Assembly: GCA_015183035.1 (NCBI GenBank)
Contig: JACZZP010000016.1
Span: forward strand, 1,240,001-1,304,000
Source of the DNA: Meloidogyne chitwoodi
Taxonomy: Eukaryota > Nematoda > Chromadorea > Rhabditida > Meloidogynidae
DNA: 64,000 nucleotides
Reading direction: 5' to 3'
In this document: piece after piece, positions 12,433 through 23,247 of the stretch
Layout: each line of letters starts with the position of its first letter
Position numbering within the stretch: the first letter of the stretch is position 1
The notes under the pieces: model-generated
Database searches by the model: none
The model's input: only the letters and a program-made list of their open reading frames with translations
Told to the model about the DNA's origin: nothing
Program-made: the position numbers and the translations under genes

Positions 12433-14234
12433 TTTAAAATATTATTATTTATAAATAAATAAATAAAAATATTGGTCAAAAATCAAATAAAAAATATTTT
12501 TTTGTTTTTACTCTTTTTTGCTTTTTTAATATAAATTAAAACACATAAATATAAATATAAAATATCAACAAAAACAAATAATATTAAATTTGTTTTTCTT
12601 TTCATTAAATATATTTTCCCCTTTCTTAATGCTTCAAAAATTAAATATAAATGTGAAACTTTTTTTATAAATAAATAAATATATTATTATTATTTAATAT
12701 CCAAAAATAACTTTTTGTATTTTTTAAATAAAAAGAATAATAAATTAAATTAAAATATTATTTAATTTAATTAATATTAACCTATATATTAATTTTGAAA
12801 TTAAATCAAAGATAATTAAAAGGAAATTAATTATTATAATTAGATTTAAATAAAAATATTTATTAAATTAAATTAAAAGAAAAATAAATTATTAAATTAA
12901 AAGTACTTAAAATAAAAATTAAAAAAATAAAAACTTTTTAAAAATAAAATATTTAATTAAATTTGGACAAAAAATAATTATTTGGCATTTATTATTTATT
13001 CAAATAAAAATAATTATCCCACCAAACAATAAAAAGATTTTTTTTTTAATTCTTTTTTATTTATTTATAGAGAAGAGAAGAAGAATATTTTCTTATAAAA
13101 TAAATAAAATAAATAAATATATTTATTTTAATGTGAAATTAAATAAAAAAAAGTTAACTTAAATAAATAATTTATTTAAAAATAAAATAAATAAATAGAA
13201 GAATGGGAAGAAATTAAAAAAAAAATATTTTAATTTTTGGAAAAAGTTTTTAAAAATAAAAGAATTATTAAATTAATTAATTCTTTTTATTCTTTTTATA
13301 AAAAAAAAATATTTATTTATTTATTTAATAATAATGTGAGAAAAATAAAAGAAGAAATAATTTATTTAAATTATTTTAAAAATAAATTAATTATTTTTTA
13401 TTTAATTTATTAAATTAATAAAATAAGAATAAATAGGTAATTTAATTTAATTTAAATATAGGTATTTATTTATTTTTGAAAATTTAATTTAAAAATATTT
13501 TAAATGTGTACTATTATTATTATTATTAAAATATTTTATTTATTTATTTGCGTGTTTTTAAGACATTTTACAAAAATATATTTATTTATTTATTATTTTT
13601 TATTTCCCAAAAAATAATTGGAGAAAAACAGGAAATAAAGGGATTTTTATTAAAAGAAATGTGAGATGATTTTATAAATAAAAATAAAAGTATTTTTTGT
13701 TAAAATTAAATAAATTATTATTTTTTTTAAATTAAATTAAATTAAAATACTTAATTTTATTTAAAAAATATTAAAATAAATTAATATATTTAATTAATTA
13801 ATTAATTTTGTTATTTTCTTTAAAAATAAATTTTAACATATTTTTAATAAAATAATTAATTTAATTTATTTTAAATTGTGAAAAATAAATAATAATAAAA
13901 TTTAAAAATTAATTTTTAGAAAAATATTTATTAAAGAAATTTGATCAATAAATAAAAATTAAATTTAAAAAAAGTTCATTTTGTAAAATATTTTTTAAAA
14001 AAAGAGAAAAATATATTTATTGTATATATTTGTAATTGGATATATTTATTTATTTATTTAAATCAAACATTTTTTTGTTTTATAATTTTTAAAAATAAAT
14101 AAATATTTTTAAATCTAATTAAAAAATTAAAATTAAAGTTTTTTTAATTAAATTTATAAAAAAATACAATAAAAATAATTCTTTTTTTAATTTTTTTAGC
14201 AAAAATAGACAAAAAAATAATAAAAATAATTTTA
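12433..14234. other. AT-rich gene-free region
   Basis: Only A/T runs and simple repeats (ATAAATAAAT, TTTATTTATTTA) are seen. There is no convincing coding frame or RNA gene. The right end holds the 3' UTR of the receptor gene whose stop is at 14235. Confidence 0.6.
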
Positions 14235-16643
14235 TTAAAAACTGTTTTGCATTTTATAATTATTAATTAATTTATTTAATTTAATAGAAGTATTTGATGA
14301 TTTTCTTTTTGATAATAATATTATTTTATTATTATTATTATTATCTTCTTTATTATATTCATTGGATGTACTAAAATAAAATATTAATTAAATTAAATTA
14401 AAATTAAATAAATACCTTGGTCCTTCTTCTTTATTTTCTAAATTAATTTCTTCAAATTCTTCTAAATTAATATTATTTAATGTTTGATTTATTTCTTCTT
14501 CTTTATTTTCTTCAATTTTTAATAATCTTCTAATTCTTCTTCTTCTTTCATTTTCTTCAATTTCTTCTAATTCCATTTGTAATAATAATTCATTTGGTGA
14601 TAAATTAATATTATTATTATTATTTTGAAAAGAATTATCACAAATTATTTCTTGTCTTTGAGTAATTGGATGTACAAGATGGCGAGAATTACGAGATTGT
14701 GGAATTATAAACTAATTAATTAATTTAAATAAATTAATTTAAAAATTTCATTTAAATTAATATATAATAAAAATATTAATTTAAAGAAGACGACAAAAAA
14801 ATATTTAAAAAATATATTAAAACTAGCGAAGTTGGTCGCCCTTCGGGCGTCCTTCTAACCTAGAAAAAACACAAAAACTTAAATAACATGATCAATAAAG
14901 TCATACATACTACAAAATAAACATTTCCAAATAACAAAACAAAAACGTGAATAAACATAAATGAACTTATGTAACAATTGGTCCAAACATTTATTAACCA
15001 AAACACAGAATTGATATAAAAACAACAATAGTTTATTGTTAGTAAAGAACTAACGCCAACGAATAATAGAAATAAAAAAAGAATATGGTCGCCCACCCAA
15101 CATCCCTGACCTCCCTTACCGCCATAAACCCAAACGGCGTAACCTAAGCCACAACCACCACTCAAGAATGATCAAAAATAAGCGGTTTATATAGTATTCA
15201 ACTGTCAAAAACAACTATAAAAACCTCTTTTTCACTTCCCTCAATCATTTGTCTATAAAAGACAGCCAAACAAACGGACAAACATTCTCTTTTATATAAT
15301 TAGAGTTACTTTAGTATTTAATAATTATTACTTTTAGCAAAATAAAAAATAATTAATTTATTTATTTTTAACTAAAAACCTTAAAATAATTTAAAAAATA
15401 CTTTAGGATGTTTAAGTGAATCTTGATAAGTTGGAGGTGCTTCAATTAAATTAATAGGTGCTCTATCTGAGGGAAATAAATAAAATCTTCTATCTCCAAT
15501 TGTTTGAATTGATGGATAATTATTATTAATTGAAGAAGAACAATTATTATTATTATTAATTCCCGATGATATTATTCCTCTTCCTAATAAATTAAATTAA
15601 TTATTTTAAATTAAAAATTAAAGTTATATTTATAAAATAAATTAAATATTTTCCAATTAATTTATTTTTTAACCTTGACAATAACGTTGATTATTATTTT
15701 GATTATTTAAAGTCATAGCTGTTGTTTCTCTTCTTCTTCTTCTTTGTTGATTACATTGAGAAGAATAAGGCAATGAATGAACTAAATGATTACGAGCAGA
15801 ACGTGAAACAAGTAAAACCATTAAAAGAGTAAGTAATAATAAAGCTAATAAAGCAAAAATAACTGTTAAAACAGCACTTTTCCAAAGAGGATCACTTAAA
15901 AAATAAATAAAAATTAAATGATTTTAATTTAAAAAATATTTAAATTTCAGAGAATTCATATTTAAATATTTAAAAATTATATTATAGGATAAAAAAATAA
16001 AATTTAATTATTTAATTAATTAATTAACTATTCAATATTATTATTATTAATATTTGTTTCTTCTTTAAAATTACATATTTCATCACTAGAATCACCACAA
16101 TTATCATAGCCATTACAACGTAAATTATTAGAAATACATTTATGATTATCACAATAAAATTCTTCAATAGAAGATTTACATGGTGGATCTGGCCAAAGAT
16201 AAAAATAACTATAAGGTATACTCATTCCTGAACTTTAAAAGAGAAAAAAAAATAATTTAATTTAAATAATTTATTTATTTTCTCTTACTTATTTTCAATT
16301 TTTCCTTGTAATTTAATATAAAATCCATTATTTTCTTTATTATTTTCATTTAATTCAAATCCTTGTTCCAATGATTGTTTTTGTGCTAATTGTTTACTAC
16401 TTTGTTCACCTTCTAATTTTATTAAAAGTTTTCCTTTATAATTAATTCCTTCTCTAATTTCTAAAATTAAATTCTCTCCTTTTAAATGAAATTGATCAAT
16501 ATGAAGAAAAATATTATTAAAATTATTTGTTAAATTATTATTATTATTAATTATCCAAATACAATTAATTTCATGTCCATTAAGTAATTCTTGGCCATCT
16601 AAAGAAATATGTCCCCCAAAAGGATTAATTTGATATCCACAAT
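14235..16643 (-). CDS. CUB + LDL-receptor class A + transmembrane receptor (5' end missing)
   Basis: Read from 16643 downward. A CUB domain begins in mid-exon at CGYQINPFGGHIS and runs through NCIWII to FYIKLQGKIEN. An LDLa domain follows (16028-16190) with CDNHKCISNNLRCNGYDNC and the calcium-binding DSSDE. Then comes a transmembrane segment (AVLTVIFALLALLLLTLLMV, about 15840-15890), an Arg-rich stop-transfer region, and a long tail with APPTYQDSLKHP (PPxY motif) and Asn/Glu-rich low complexity. Order and tail resemble nematode LEV-10/SOL-type and Neto-type receptor auxiliary proteins, which tether or modulate ligand-gated channels; this assignment is inference. The first visible exon starts in phase 1 behind a TTTAAAG acceptor, so upstream exons with the signal peptide and perhaps more CUB domains must exist or have been lost. 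The repeat array starts about 150 bases beyond. A large intron (about 14712-15405) holds a GC-richer insertion. Confidence 0.74.
14817..15310. mobile_element. GC-richer insertion within an intron, probable repeat fragment
   Basis: Inside an AT-rich intron of the CUB/LDLa gene lies about 490 bases of distinctly higher GC. It begins with a GCGAAGTTGGTCGCCCTTCGGGCG stretch that can fold on itself. A 101-codon frame (14860-15165, minus) is open but has no recognised domain. No terminal inverted repeat was found. The base composition and position suggest a transposed fragment; its class is unknown. Confidence 0.4.
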
Positions 16644-16792
16644 CTTTAAAAATAAATAAATAAATAATAATATATTTTTTTAATTTATTATTAAAAAAAA
16701 TAAATTAATTAAAAGAAGTAAAATTATATTTTTCAATTTATAACCTAATTATTTAATATATTTGTATTATTTTAAATTATATTTAATTAATA

Positions 16793-17925
16793 ACCAGCCG
16801 CTTCGCGACTGGAATAAAGAAACCGCTTCGCGCTTGTAACACTGATTCTAGAAAATTTTGGTAAAATACTATAAGAAAATAACCCCTCAAAACCCCCTCT
16901 TAAAAATAAAACTTCAATTTAAAAATAAAAATCAACTTTAAAAATAACCCGCTCCTTAACCCCTGTAAAAAGGCAACCCCTCATTCCACAGCATAAAAAC
17001 AATTACTCATTAAAATCTCAGTTAATAAAAACTCCCTTAAAACCGCCTAAAATACAAAAAAACTTAAAATCCATCCTGGTTAATCTTTAAGCATAACCCC
17101 CATTTTTAATATGAAAAGTGCTGCAATTTTTTTAACTGTACCTTTGTACAATTGTATATTTGTAATTTTTTACAGTCGTATTATTGTACAGTTGTACATT
17201 TGGATTAGCCGACATTTTTGCTAACTTTAGCCAAGCATTTGCCAAACTTTTGCCTAACTTGAGCCAAAAGGCCAAACTTTAGCCTAACATGAGCCAAACT
17301 TGGGCCACACTTGAGCCAAGGTTGAGCCAAACATGAACCTAACTTTAACTTGGGTAAACTTGAGCCAAGGTTGAGCCTAACCTGAGCCTTGCTTGAGACA
17401 AACCTGGGCCACAATTAAGCCACACTTGAGCCAAACTTGGGCCACACTTGAGCCAAGGTTGAGCCAAACTTGGGCCAAACTTGAGCCAAACTTGAGCCAA
17501 GGTTGAGCCAATCTTGAGCCAAAGTTGAGCCTAACCTGAGCCTTGCTTGAGCCAAACTTGGGCCACACTTTATCCTAACTTGAGCCAAACTTGAGTCTAA
17601 CTTGAGCTCAAACCATGCTCAAACCATGCTCAAATCGAGCTCAACTTGAGTTCCAATCAAGTTCATCTCGAGCTCAAACCGAGCTCAAACCATGCTCAAA
17701 TCGAGCTCAACTTGAGCTCAAATCGAGCTTAAATCATGCTCATCTTGAGCTCAATTTTACTGTCCGTGCTGTGTTTCAATCTAGCTATTTTGTCCCTACA
17801 TTTTTTTAAGGAGTTTCACTAGCCCTTGCCATTTAGAATGTTTTTAACTTTATTCTAGAATCATTTTTACAAGCGCGAAGTGGTTTCTTTATTCCAGTGC
17901 GCGATGCGTGCTGGTTCCACCTATA
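16793..17925. mobile_element. Repeat unit A, copy 1 (terminal inverted repeats)
   Basis: The left end ACCAGCCGCTTCGCG...GAAACCGCTTCGCGC, then CTTGTAACACTGATTCTAGAA, is mirrored at the right end as TTCTAGAATCATTTTTACAAGCGCGAAG up to CTGGTTCCACCTATAAG, giving inverted ends of about 70 bases. The inside holds an 11-12-bp GAGCCAAACTT minisatellite (about 17215-17600) and a GAGCTCAAATC-type array (about 17605-17755). Compared with copies 2 and 3, the left end lacks the TATAGGTGG lead-in. Confidence 0.7.
17215..17755. repeat. Short minisatellites inside unit A
   Basis: Tandem variants of TTGAGCCAAAC (11-12 bp) are followed by tandem variants of GAGCTCAAATC built around the palindrome GAGCTC. Shorter versions of both lie in A2 (about 20172-20585) and A3 (about 22832-23080). 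The repeats open several spurious frames on both strands. Confidence 0.75.
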
Positions 17926-18109
17926 AGAGGAATATAGGGTGTTTTTTTAAATTGTTTAAATAACTTTTTTAATTTTTATTTATATGAATCTTTATATATA
18001 TTAATGTATATCCATTCGATAGATAATGGAAAGGGCTATCGTCGAACAATGTCGAAAAATGTCAAAAAACATGCATGCGTCTAATTTTCTTCATGTGTTT
18101 ATTTCTCAT

Positions 18110-19075
18110 GCGTCTAAATGTCCCCTCGCGATTACTTATCCTGCGTCTAGATGGCTCATTGCGAATACTTGTCCTGCGTCTAGATGGCTCATTGCGATTA
18201 ATTGTCCTGCGTCTAGATGGCCCCTTGCGATTAATTGTCCTGAATCTAGATGGCCCCTTGCGATTAATTGTCTTGCGTCTAAATGGCCCCTTGCGATTAT
18301 ATGTCCTGCGTCTAGATGGACCCTTGCGATTACTTGTCCTGCGTCTAGATGGCTCATTGCGATTAATTGTCCTGCGTCTAGATGGCCCCTTGCGAATACT
18401 TGTCCTGCGTCTAGATGGCTCTTTGCGATTAATTGTACTGCGTCTAGATGGCTCATTGCGATTAATTGTCCTGCGTCTAGATGGCCCCTTGCGATTAATT
18501 GTCCTGCGTCTAGATGGCCCCTTACGATTAATTGTCCTGCATCTAGATGGCCCCTTGCGATTAATTGTCTTGTGGCTAAATGGCCCCTTGCGATTACTTG
18601 TCTTGCGTCTAAATGGCCCCTTGCGATTAATTTCCTGCGTCTAGATGGCCCCTTGCGATTACTTGTCTTGCGTCTAAATGGCCCCTTGCGATTAATTGTC
18701 CTGCGTCTAGATGGCCCTAGCGATTACTTGTCTTGCGTCTAAATGGCCCCTTGCGATTAATTTCCTGCGTCTAGATGGCCCCTTGCGATTAATTGTCCTG
18801 CGTCTAGATGGCCCCTTGCGATTACTTGTCTTGCGTCTAAATGGCCCCTTGCGATTAATTGTCCTGCGTCTAGATGGACCCTTGCGATTATTTGTCTTGC
18901 GTCTAAATGGCCCCTTGCGATTAATTGTCCTGCGTCTAGATGGACCCTTGCGATTAATTGTCCTGCGTCTAGATGGACCCTTGCGATTATTTGTCTTGCG
19001 TCTAAATGCCCCTTGCGATTAATTGTCCTGCGTCTAGATGGCCCCTTGCGATTATTTGTCTTGCGTCTAGATGGC
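18110..19075. repeat. 33-bp minisatellite, first array
   Basis: About 29 head-to-tail copies of a unit that reads roughly CTTGCGATTAATTGTCCTGC then GTCTAGATGGCCC. Variants (CTTGCGTCTAAATGG, GCTCATTGCG, GATTACTTG) are interspersed. Because 33 is a multiple of three and most units lack stops, several frames on both strands stay open; these are not counted as genes. Confidence 0.85.
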
Positions 19076-19097
19076 CTTGAAACATTAAAAAAATATT

Positions 19098-19170
19098 TCC
19101 GACCTACGAGTTCGAACCCGCATTGGAATTAGCAAATCAAGCACATTACCACTACACCACAACTCATCTT
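19098..19170 (-). other. tRNA-like sequence in repeat unit B1
   Basis: On the minus strand, TGGTGTAGTGGTAATGTGC (A-box-like) and GGGTTCGAACTCG (B-box-like) sit at tRNA spacing. The T-arm is good, but the anticodon arm does not pair well and no clear acceptor stem forms. It is likely a tRNA-derived pol III promoter relic. Closely related copies lie in B2 (21767-21835) and B3 (23702-23768). Confidence 0.55.
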
Positions 19171-19579
19171 ATCCATTTTTCAATAAAAGTTCTTTTGTCT
19201 TTGCCTACCATCTCATAAATCTCAATTTTTAAATTCCATTCCAGAGGACATCTACCTTTTATCTTTATCCGATCAGAACAATTTTTATACCATTGGATAG
19301 CCCAAAGTCTGAAGGTGTGCCCTCTCGCTGGGACCAACTCTGTACCTTTATCCACAAAAAAGTTGTAGTTCAAAAACCACAGCTACTGCCCCTTTTTCTC
19401 ATGAAAAAAAACACGTTTTTTGACATTTTTTCGACATTTTTCGACTTTTTCGAAAACACTTTTATATACATTCGATAGCCCTTTCCCTAATCTATCGAAT
19501 GGATATAACTTTATATATAAAAAAATCAAAATTTATAAAGTTATTATAAAAAAACTCAAAAAACACCCTATTTTATTCT

Positions 19580-20750
19580 TATAGGTGGAACCAGCCGCTT
19601 CGCGACTGGAGTAAAGAAACCGCTTCGCGCTTGTAACACTGATTCTAGAAAATTTTGGGTAAAATATAAGAAAATAACCCCTCAAAACTCTCTTAAAAAA
19701 TAAAACCTATTTAAAAATAAAAATCAACTTTAAAAATAAGCTGCTCCTTAACCCCTGTAAAAAGGCAAATCCTCATTCAACAGCTTAAAAAACTATTACT
19801 CATTAAAATCTCAGTTAATAAAAACTCCCTTAAAACGCCTAAAATAAAAAAAACTTAAAATCCATCCTGTTTTTATTAAAACAATCTTTAAACATAAACC
19901 ACATTTTTAATATAAAAACACTTTTATCCACCCATCGCTGAAAGGTTTTCCATTTTTTAAAAAATCAGCCCCCTTTTAAAAATATACGCTCCTTTTTTGA
20001 ATTAATCTAAAATTTCGTTTGATATTGAAGAATTATTTTATTCTTATACGAGCCTTGCGAAGCAGCTTCACGCTTCTAAAGGTTCTTTCAGTTAAGAAAA
20101 ATTATTTCACCAATATTCTAAAGAAAAATTTAGTATATTCTAAGGGGTTATGGAATTTTGGGCTCTTAGTATGAGCCAAACTTGAGCCTAACTTAACCCA
20201 TACTTGAGCCAAGGTTGAGCCTAAATTGACCCAACCTTTACCCAAAATTGAGTCAAAATTGATCCAAACTTGAGCCTAAATTGGGCCAAACTTGAGCCTA
20301 GCTTGGGCCAAGCTTGAGCCTAAAGAGTAAAGATTGAGCCGAACTTGAGCCTAACCTGGGCCTAACGTGAGCCAAATTTTGTTCATCTCGAGCTCAAATC
20401 GAGCTCATATAGAGCTTAAATTGAGCTCTAATCGAACTCATCTTGAGCTTAAGTTGAACTCAAATCAAAATAATCTTGAGTTCATCTCGAAATCATATTG
20501 AGCTCAAATCGAGTTCATCTCGAGCTCATATAGAGCTTAAATTAAGCTTATCATGAGCTCAAATCACGCTCATCTTGAGCTCAATTGTACTATCCGTGTT
20601 ATGCTTTAATCTAACGATTTTGACCCTACATGTTTTTAAGGAGTTTATTTAGCCCTTACGATTTAAAAAATTCCATTTTATTCTAGAATCAGTGTTACAA
20701 GCGCGAAGCGTTTCTTTATTTCAGTGAGTGAAGCGCGCTAGTTCCACCTA
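19580..20750. mobile_element. Repeat unit A, copy 2
   Basis: Begins TATAGGTGGAACCAGCCGC and ends with the inverse form GCGCTAGTTCCACCTA. The inside is related to A1 in layout but differs in sequence between about 19900 and 20150, including an AAGGTTTTCCATTTTTTAA stretch shared with A3. Confidence 0.7.
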
Positions 20751-20827
20751 TGTTATTAGAGAATTTGGGTGTTTTTTGAATTTTTTAATTACTTTTTAAA
20801 TTTCGATTTTTTGTATAAAAAGGTATT

Positions 20828-21740
20828 ACTGTCCTGCGTCTAGATGGCCCCTTGCGATTAATTGTCTTGCGTCTAGATGGCCCTTGCGATTAATTGTCTT
20901 GCGTCTAGATGGCCCCTTGCGATTAATTGTCTTGCGTCTAGATGGCCCCTTGCGATTAATTGTCTTGCGTCTAGATGGCCCCTTGCGATTAATTGTCTTG
21001 CGTCTAGATGGCCCCTTGCGATTAATTGTCTTGCGTCTAGATGGCCCCTTGCGATTAATTGTCTTGCGTCTAGATGGCCCCTTGCGATTAATTGTCTTGC
21101 GTCTAGATGGCCCCTTGCGATTAATTGTCTTGCGTCTAGATGGCCCCTTGCGATTAATTGTCTTGCGTCTAAATGGCCCCTTGCGATTAATTGTCTTGCG
21201 TCTAAATGGCCCCTTGCGATTAATTGTCTTGCGTCTAAATGGCCCCTTGCGATTAATTGTCTTGCGTCTAAATGGCCCCTTGCGATTAATTGTCTTGCGT
21301 CTAAATGGCCCCTTGCGATTAATTGTCCTGCGTCTAGATGGCCCCTTGCGATTAATTGTCCTGCGTCTAGATGGCCCCTTGCGATTAATTGTCCTGCGTC
21401 TAGATGGCCCCTTGCGATTAATTGTCCTGCGTCTAGATGGCCCCGTGCGATTAATTGTCTTGCGTCTAGATGGCCCCTTGCGATTAATTGTCTTGCGTCT
21501 AAATGTCCCCTCGCGATTACTTATCCTGCGTCTAGATGGCCCCTTGCGATTAATTGTCCTGCGTCTAGATGGCCCCGTGCGATTAATTGTCTTGCGGCTA
21601 AATGGCCCCTTGCGATTACTTGTCCTGCGTCTAGATGGACCCTTGCGATTAATTGTCTTGCGTCTAGATGGACCCTTGCGATTAATTGTCTTGCGTCTAG
21701 ATGGACCCTTGCGATTAATTGTCTTGCGTCTAGATGGCCT
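20828..21740. repeat. 33-bp minisatellite, second array (homogeneous)
   Basis: About 27 copies of the 33-bp unit. A run of about nine copies from 20880 appears identical, followed by five copies of a CTAAATGG variant and then mixed copies. This block-wise pattern suggests recent local expansion. Confidence 0.85.
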
Positions 21741-21766
21741 GAAACATTTTTAAAAAATATTTTCAT

Positions 21767-21835
21767 CTTCGAGTTCGAACCCGTACTCAAATTAGCAAAT
21801 CCAGCACACTACCACTACACCACAACTCATCTTAC
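21767..21835 (-). other. tRNA-like sequence in repeat unit B2
   Basis: Minus-strand TGGTGTAGTGGTAGTGTGC and CGGGTTCGAACTCG, as in B1 with a few changes. The anticodon arm is again not a proper stem. The copy in B3 (23702-23768) appears identical. Confidence 0.55.
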
Positions 21836-22240
21836 CCACTTTCAAATAAACTTGCTTTTGTCTTTGCCTATCATCTCATAAATATCAATTTTTAATTCTT
21901 GTCACGAGGATAAGTACCTTAAATCTTTATCCGATCCAAAAACATTTTATACCATTCGATAGCCCAAAGTCTGAAGGTGTGCCCTACCGTTGGGACCAAC
22001 TCTGTACCTTTATCCACAAAAAAGTTGTAGTCCAAAAACCACAGCTACTGCCCCTTTTTCTCTTGAAAAAAACACGTTTTTTGACATTTTTTCGACATTG
22101 TTCGACATTTTTCAAAAAACGTTTATATACATTCGATAGCCCTTTCCCTAATCTATCGAATGGATATAACTTTATATATATAAAAATCAAAATTTATAAA
22201 GTTATTATAAAAAAACTCAAAAAACACCCTATTTTATTCT

Positions 22241-23247
22241 TATAGGTGGAACCAGCCGCTTCGCGACTGGAGTAAAGAAACCGCTTCGCGCTTGTAACAC
22301 TGATTCTAGAAAATTTTGGGTAAAATATAAGAAAATAACCCCTCAAAACTCTCTTAAAAAATAAAACCTATTTAAAAATAAAAATCAACTTTAAAAATAA
22401 GCTGCTCCTTAACCCCTGTAAAAAGGCAAACCCTCATTCAACAGCTTAAAAAACTATTACTCATTAAAATCTCAGTTAATAAAAACTCCCTTAAAACGCC
22501 TAAAATAAAAAAACTTAAAATCCATCCTGTTTTTATTAAAACAATCTTTAAACATAAACCACATTTTTAATATAAAAACACTTTTATCCACCCATCGCTG
22601 AAAGGTTTTCCATTTTTTAAAAAATCAGCCCCCTTTTAAAAATATACGCTCCTTTTTTGAATTAATCTAAAATTTCGTTTGATATTGAAGAATTATTTTA
22701 TTCTTATACGAGCCTTGAGAAGCAGCTTCACGCTTCTAAAGGTTCTTTCAGTTAAGAAAAATTATTTCACCAATATTCTAAAGAAAAATTTAGTATATTC
22801 TAAGGGGTTATGGAATTTTGGGCTCTTAGTATGAGCCAAACTTGAGCCTAACCTGGGCCTAACGTGAGCCAAATTTTGTTCATCTCGAGCTCAAATCGAG
22901 CTCATATAGAGCTTAAATTGAGCTCTAATCGAACTCATCTTGAGCTTAAGTTGAACTCAAATCAAAATAATCTTGAGTTCATCTCGAGCTCATATTGAGC
23001 TCAAATCGAGTTCATCTTGAGCTCATATAGAGCTTAAATTAAGCTTATCATGAGCTCAAATCACGCTCATCTTGAGCTCAATTGTACTATCCGTGTTATG
23101 CTTTAATCTAACGATTTTGTCCCTACATGTTTTTAAGGAGTTTATTTAGCCCTTACGATTTAAATATTCCATTTTATTCTAGAATCAGTGTTACAAGCGC
23201 GAAGCGTTTCTTTATTTCAGTGCGCGAAGCGCGCTAGTTCCACCTAT
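22241..23247. mobile_element. Repeat unit A, copy 3
   Basis: Nearly the same as A2 but about 160 bases shorter, because part of the GAGCC minisatellite is missing (compare 22832-22870 with 20172-20390). The right end reads GCGCGCTAGTTCCACCTATC. Confidence 0.7.

Larger units (their letters stand above)
17926..19579. mobile_element. Repeat unit B, copy 1
   Basis: The left 130 bases (GGGTGTTTTTT ... ATCCATTCGATAGATAATGGAAAGGGCTATCG) are the inverse of the right end (CGATAGCCCTTTCCCTAATCTATCGAATGGAT ... AAAAAACACCCTATT). Between them lie the 33-bp minisatellite, a tRNA-like segment on the minus strand, and a unique part (about 19180-19420) shared with B2 and B3. The long left inverted repeat is kept only in this copy. 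Confidence 0.7.
20751..22240. mobile_element. Repeat unit B, copy 2
   Basis: A short left end (about 75 bases, TTTGGGTGTTTTTTGAATTT and on) leads into a 33-bp array (20828-21740). This is followed by the tRNA-like segment (minus, 21767-21835) and the conserved right part ending in AAACACCCTATTTTATTCT. Units in this array are much more uniform than in B1, including a long run of identical ones (about 20880-21170). Confidence 0.7.

Noticed and set aside
14860..15165. 101-codon minus-strand frame as a gene
   Set aside because: It lies inside an intron insertion, has no recognisable domain, and its composition follows that of the whole insertion.
17205..17809. Short frames in the GAGCC and GAGCTC minisatellites
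   Set aside because: Repeat-driven frames without family features; they occur on both strands.
18026..19022. Long overlapping open frames on both strands across the first 33-bp array
   Set aside because: They arise from a stop-free unit whose length is a multiple of three; the same DNA is open in several frames, and no frame has a start context, domain or splice pattern of a gene.
19098..19170. Working tRNA gene on the minus strand in the repeat unit
   Set aside because: No proper anticodon stem and no clear acceptor stem; the same holds for the copies in B2 and B3.
20877..21881. 334-codon open frame in the second 33-bp array
   Set aside because: Same cause as above; the frame ends as soon as it leaves the array and passes through the tRNA-like region.
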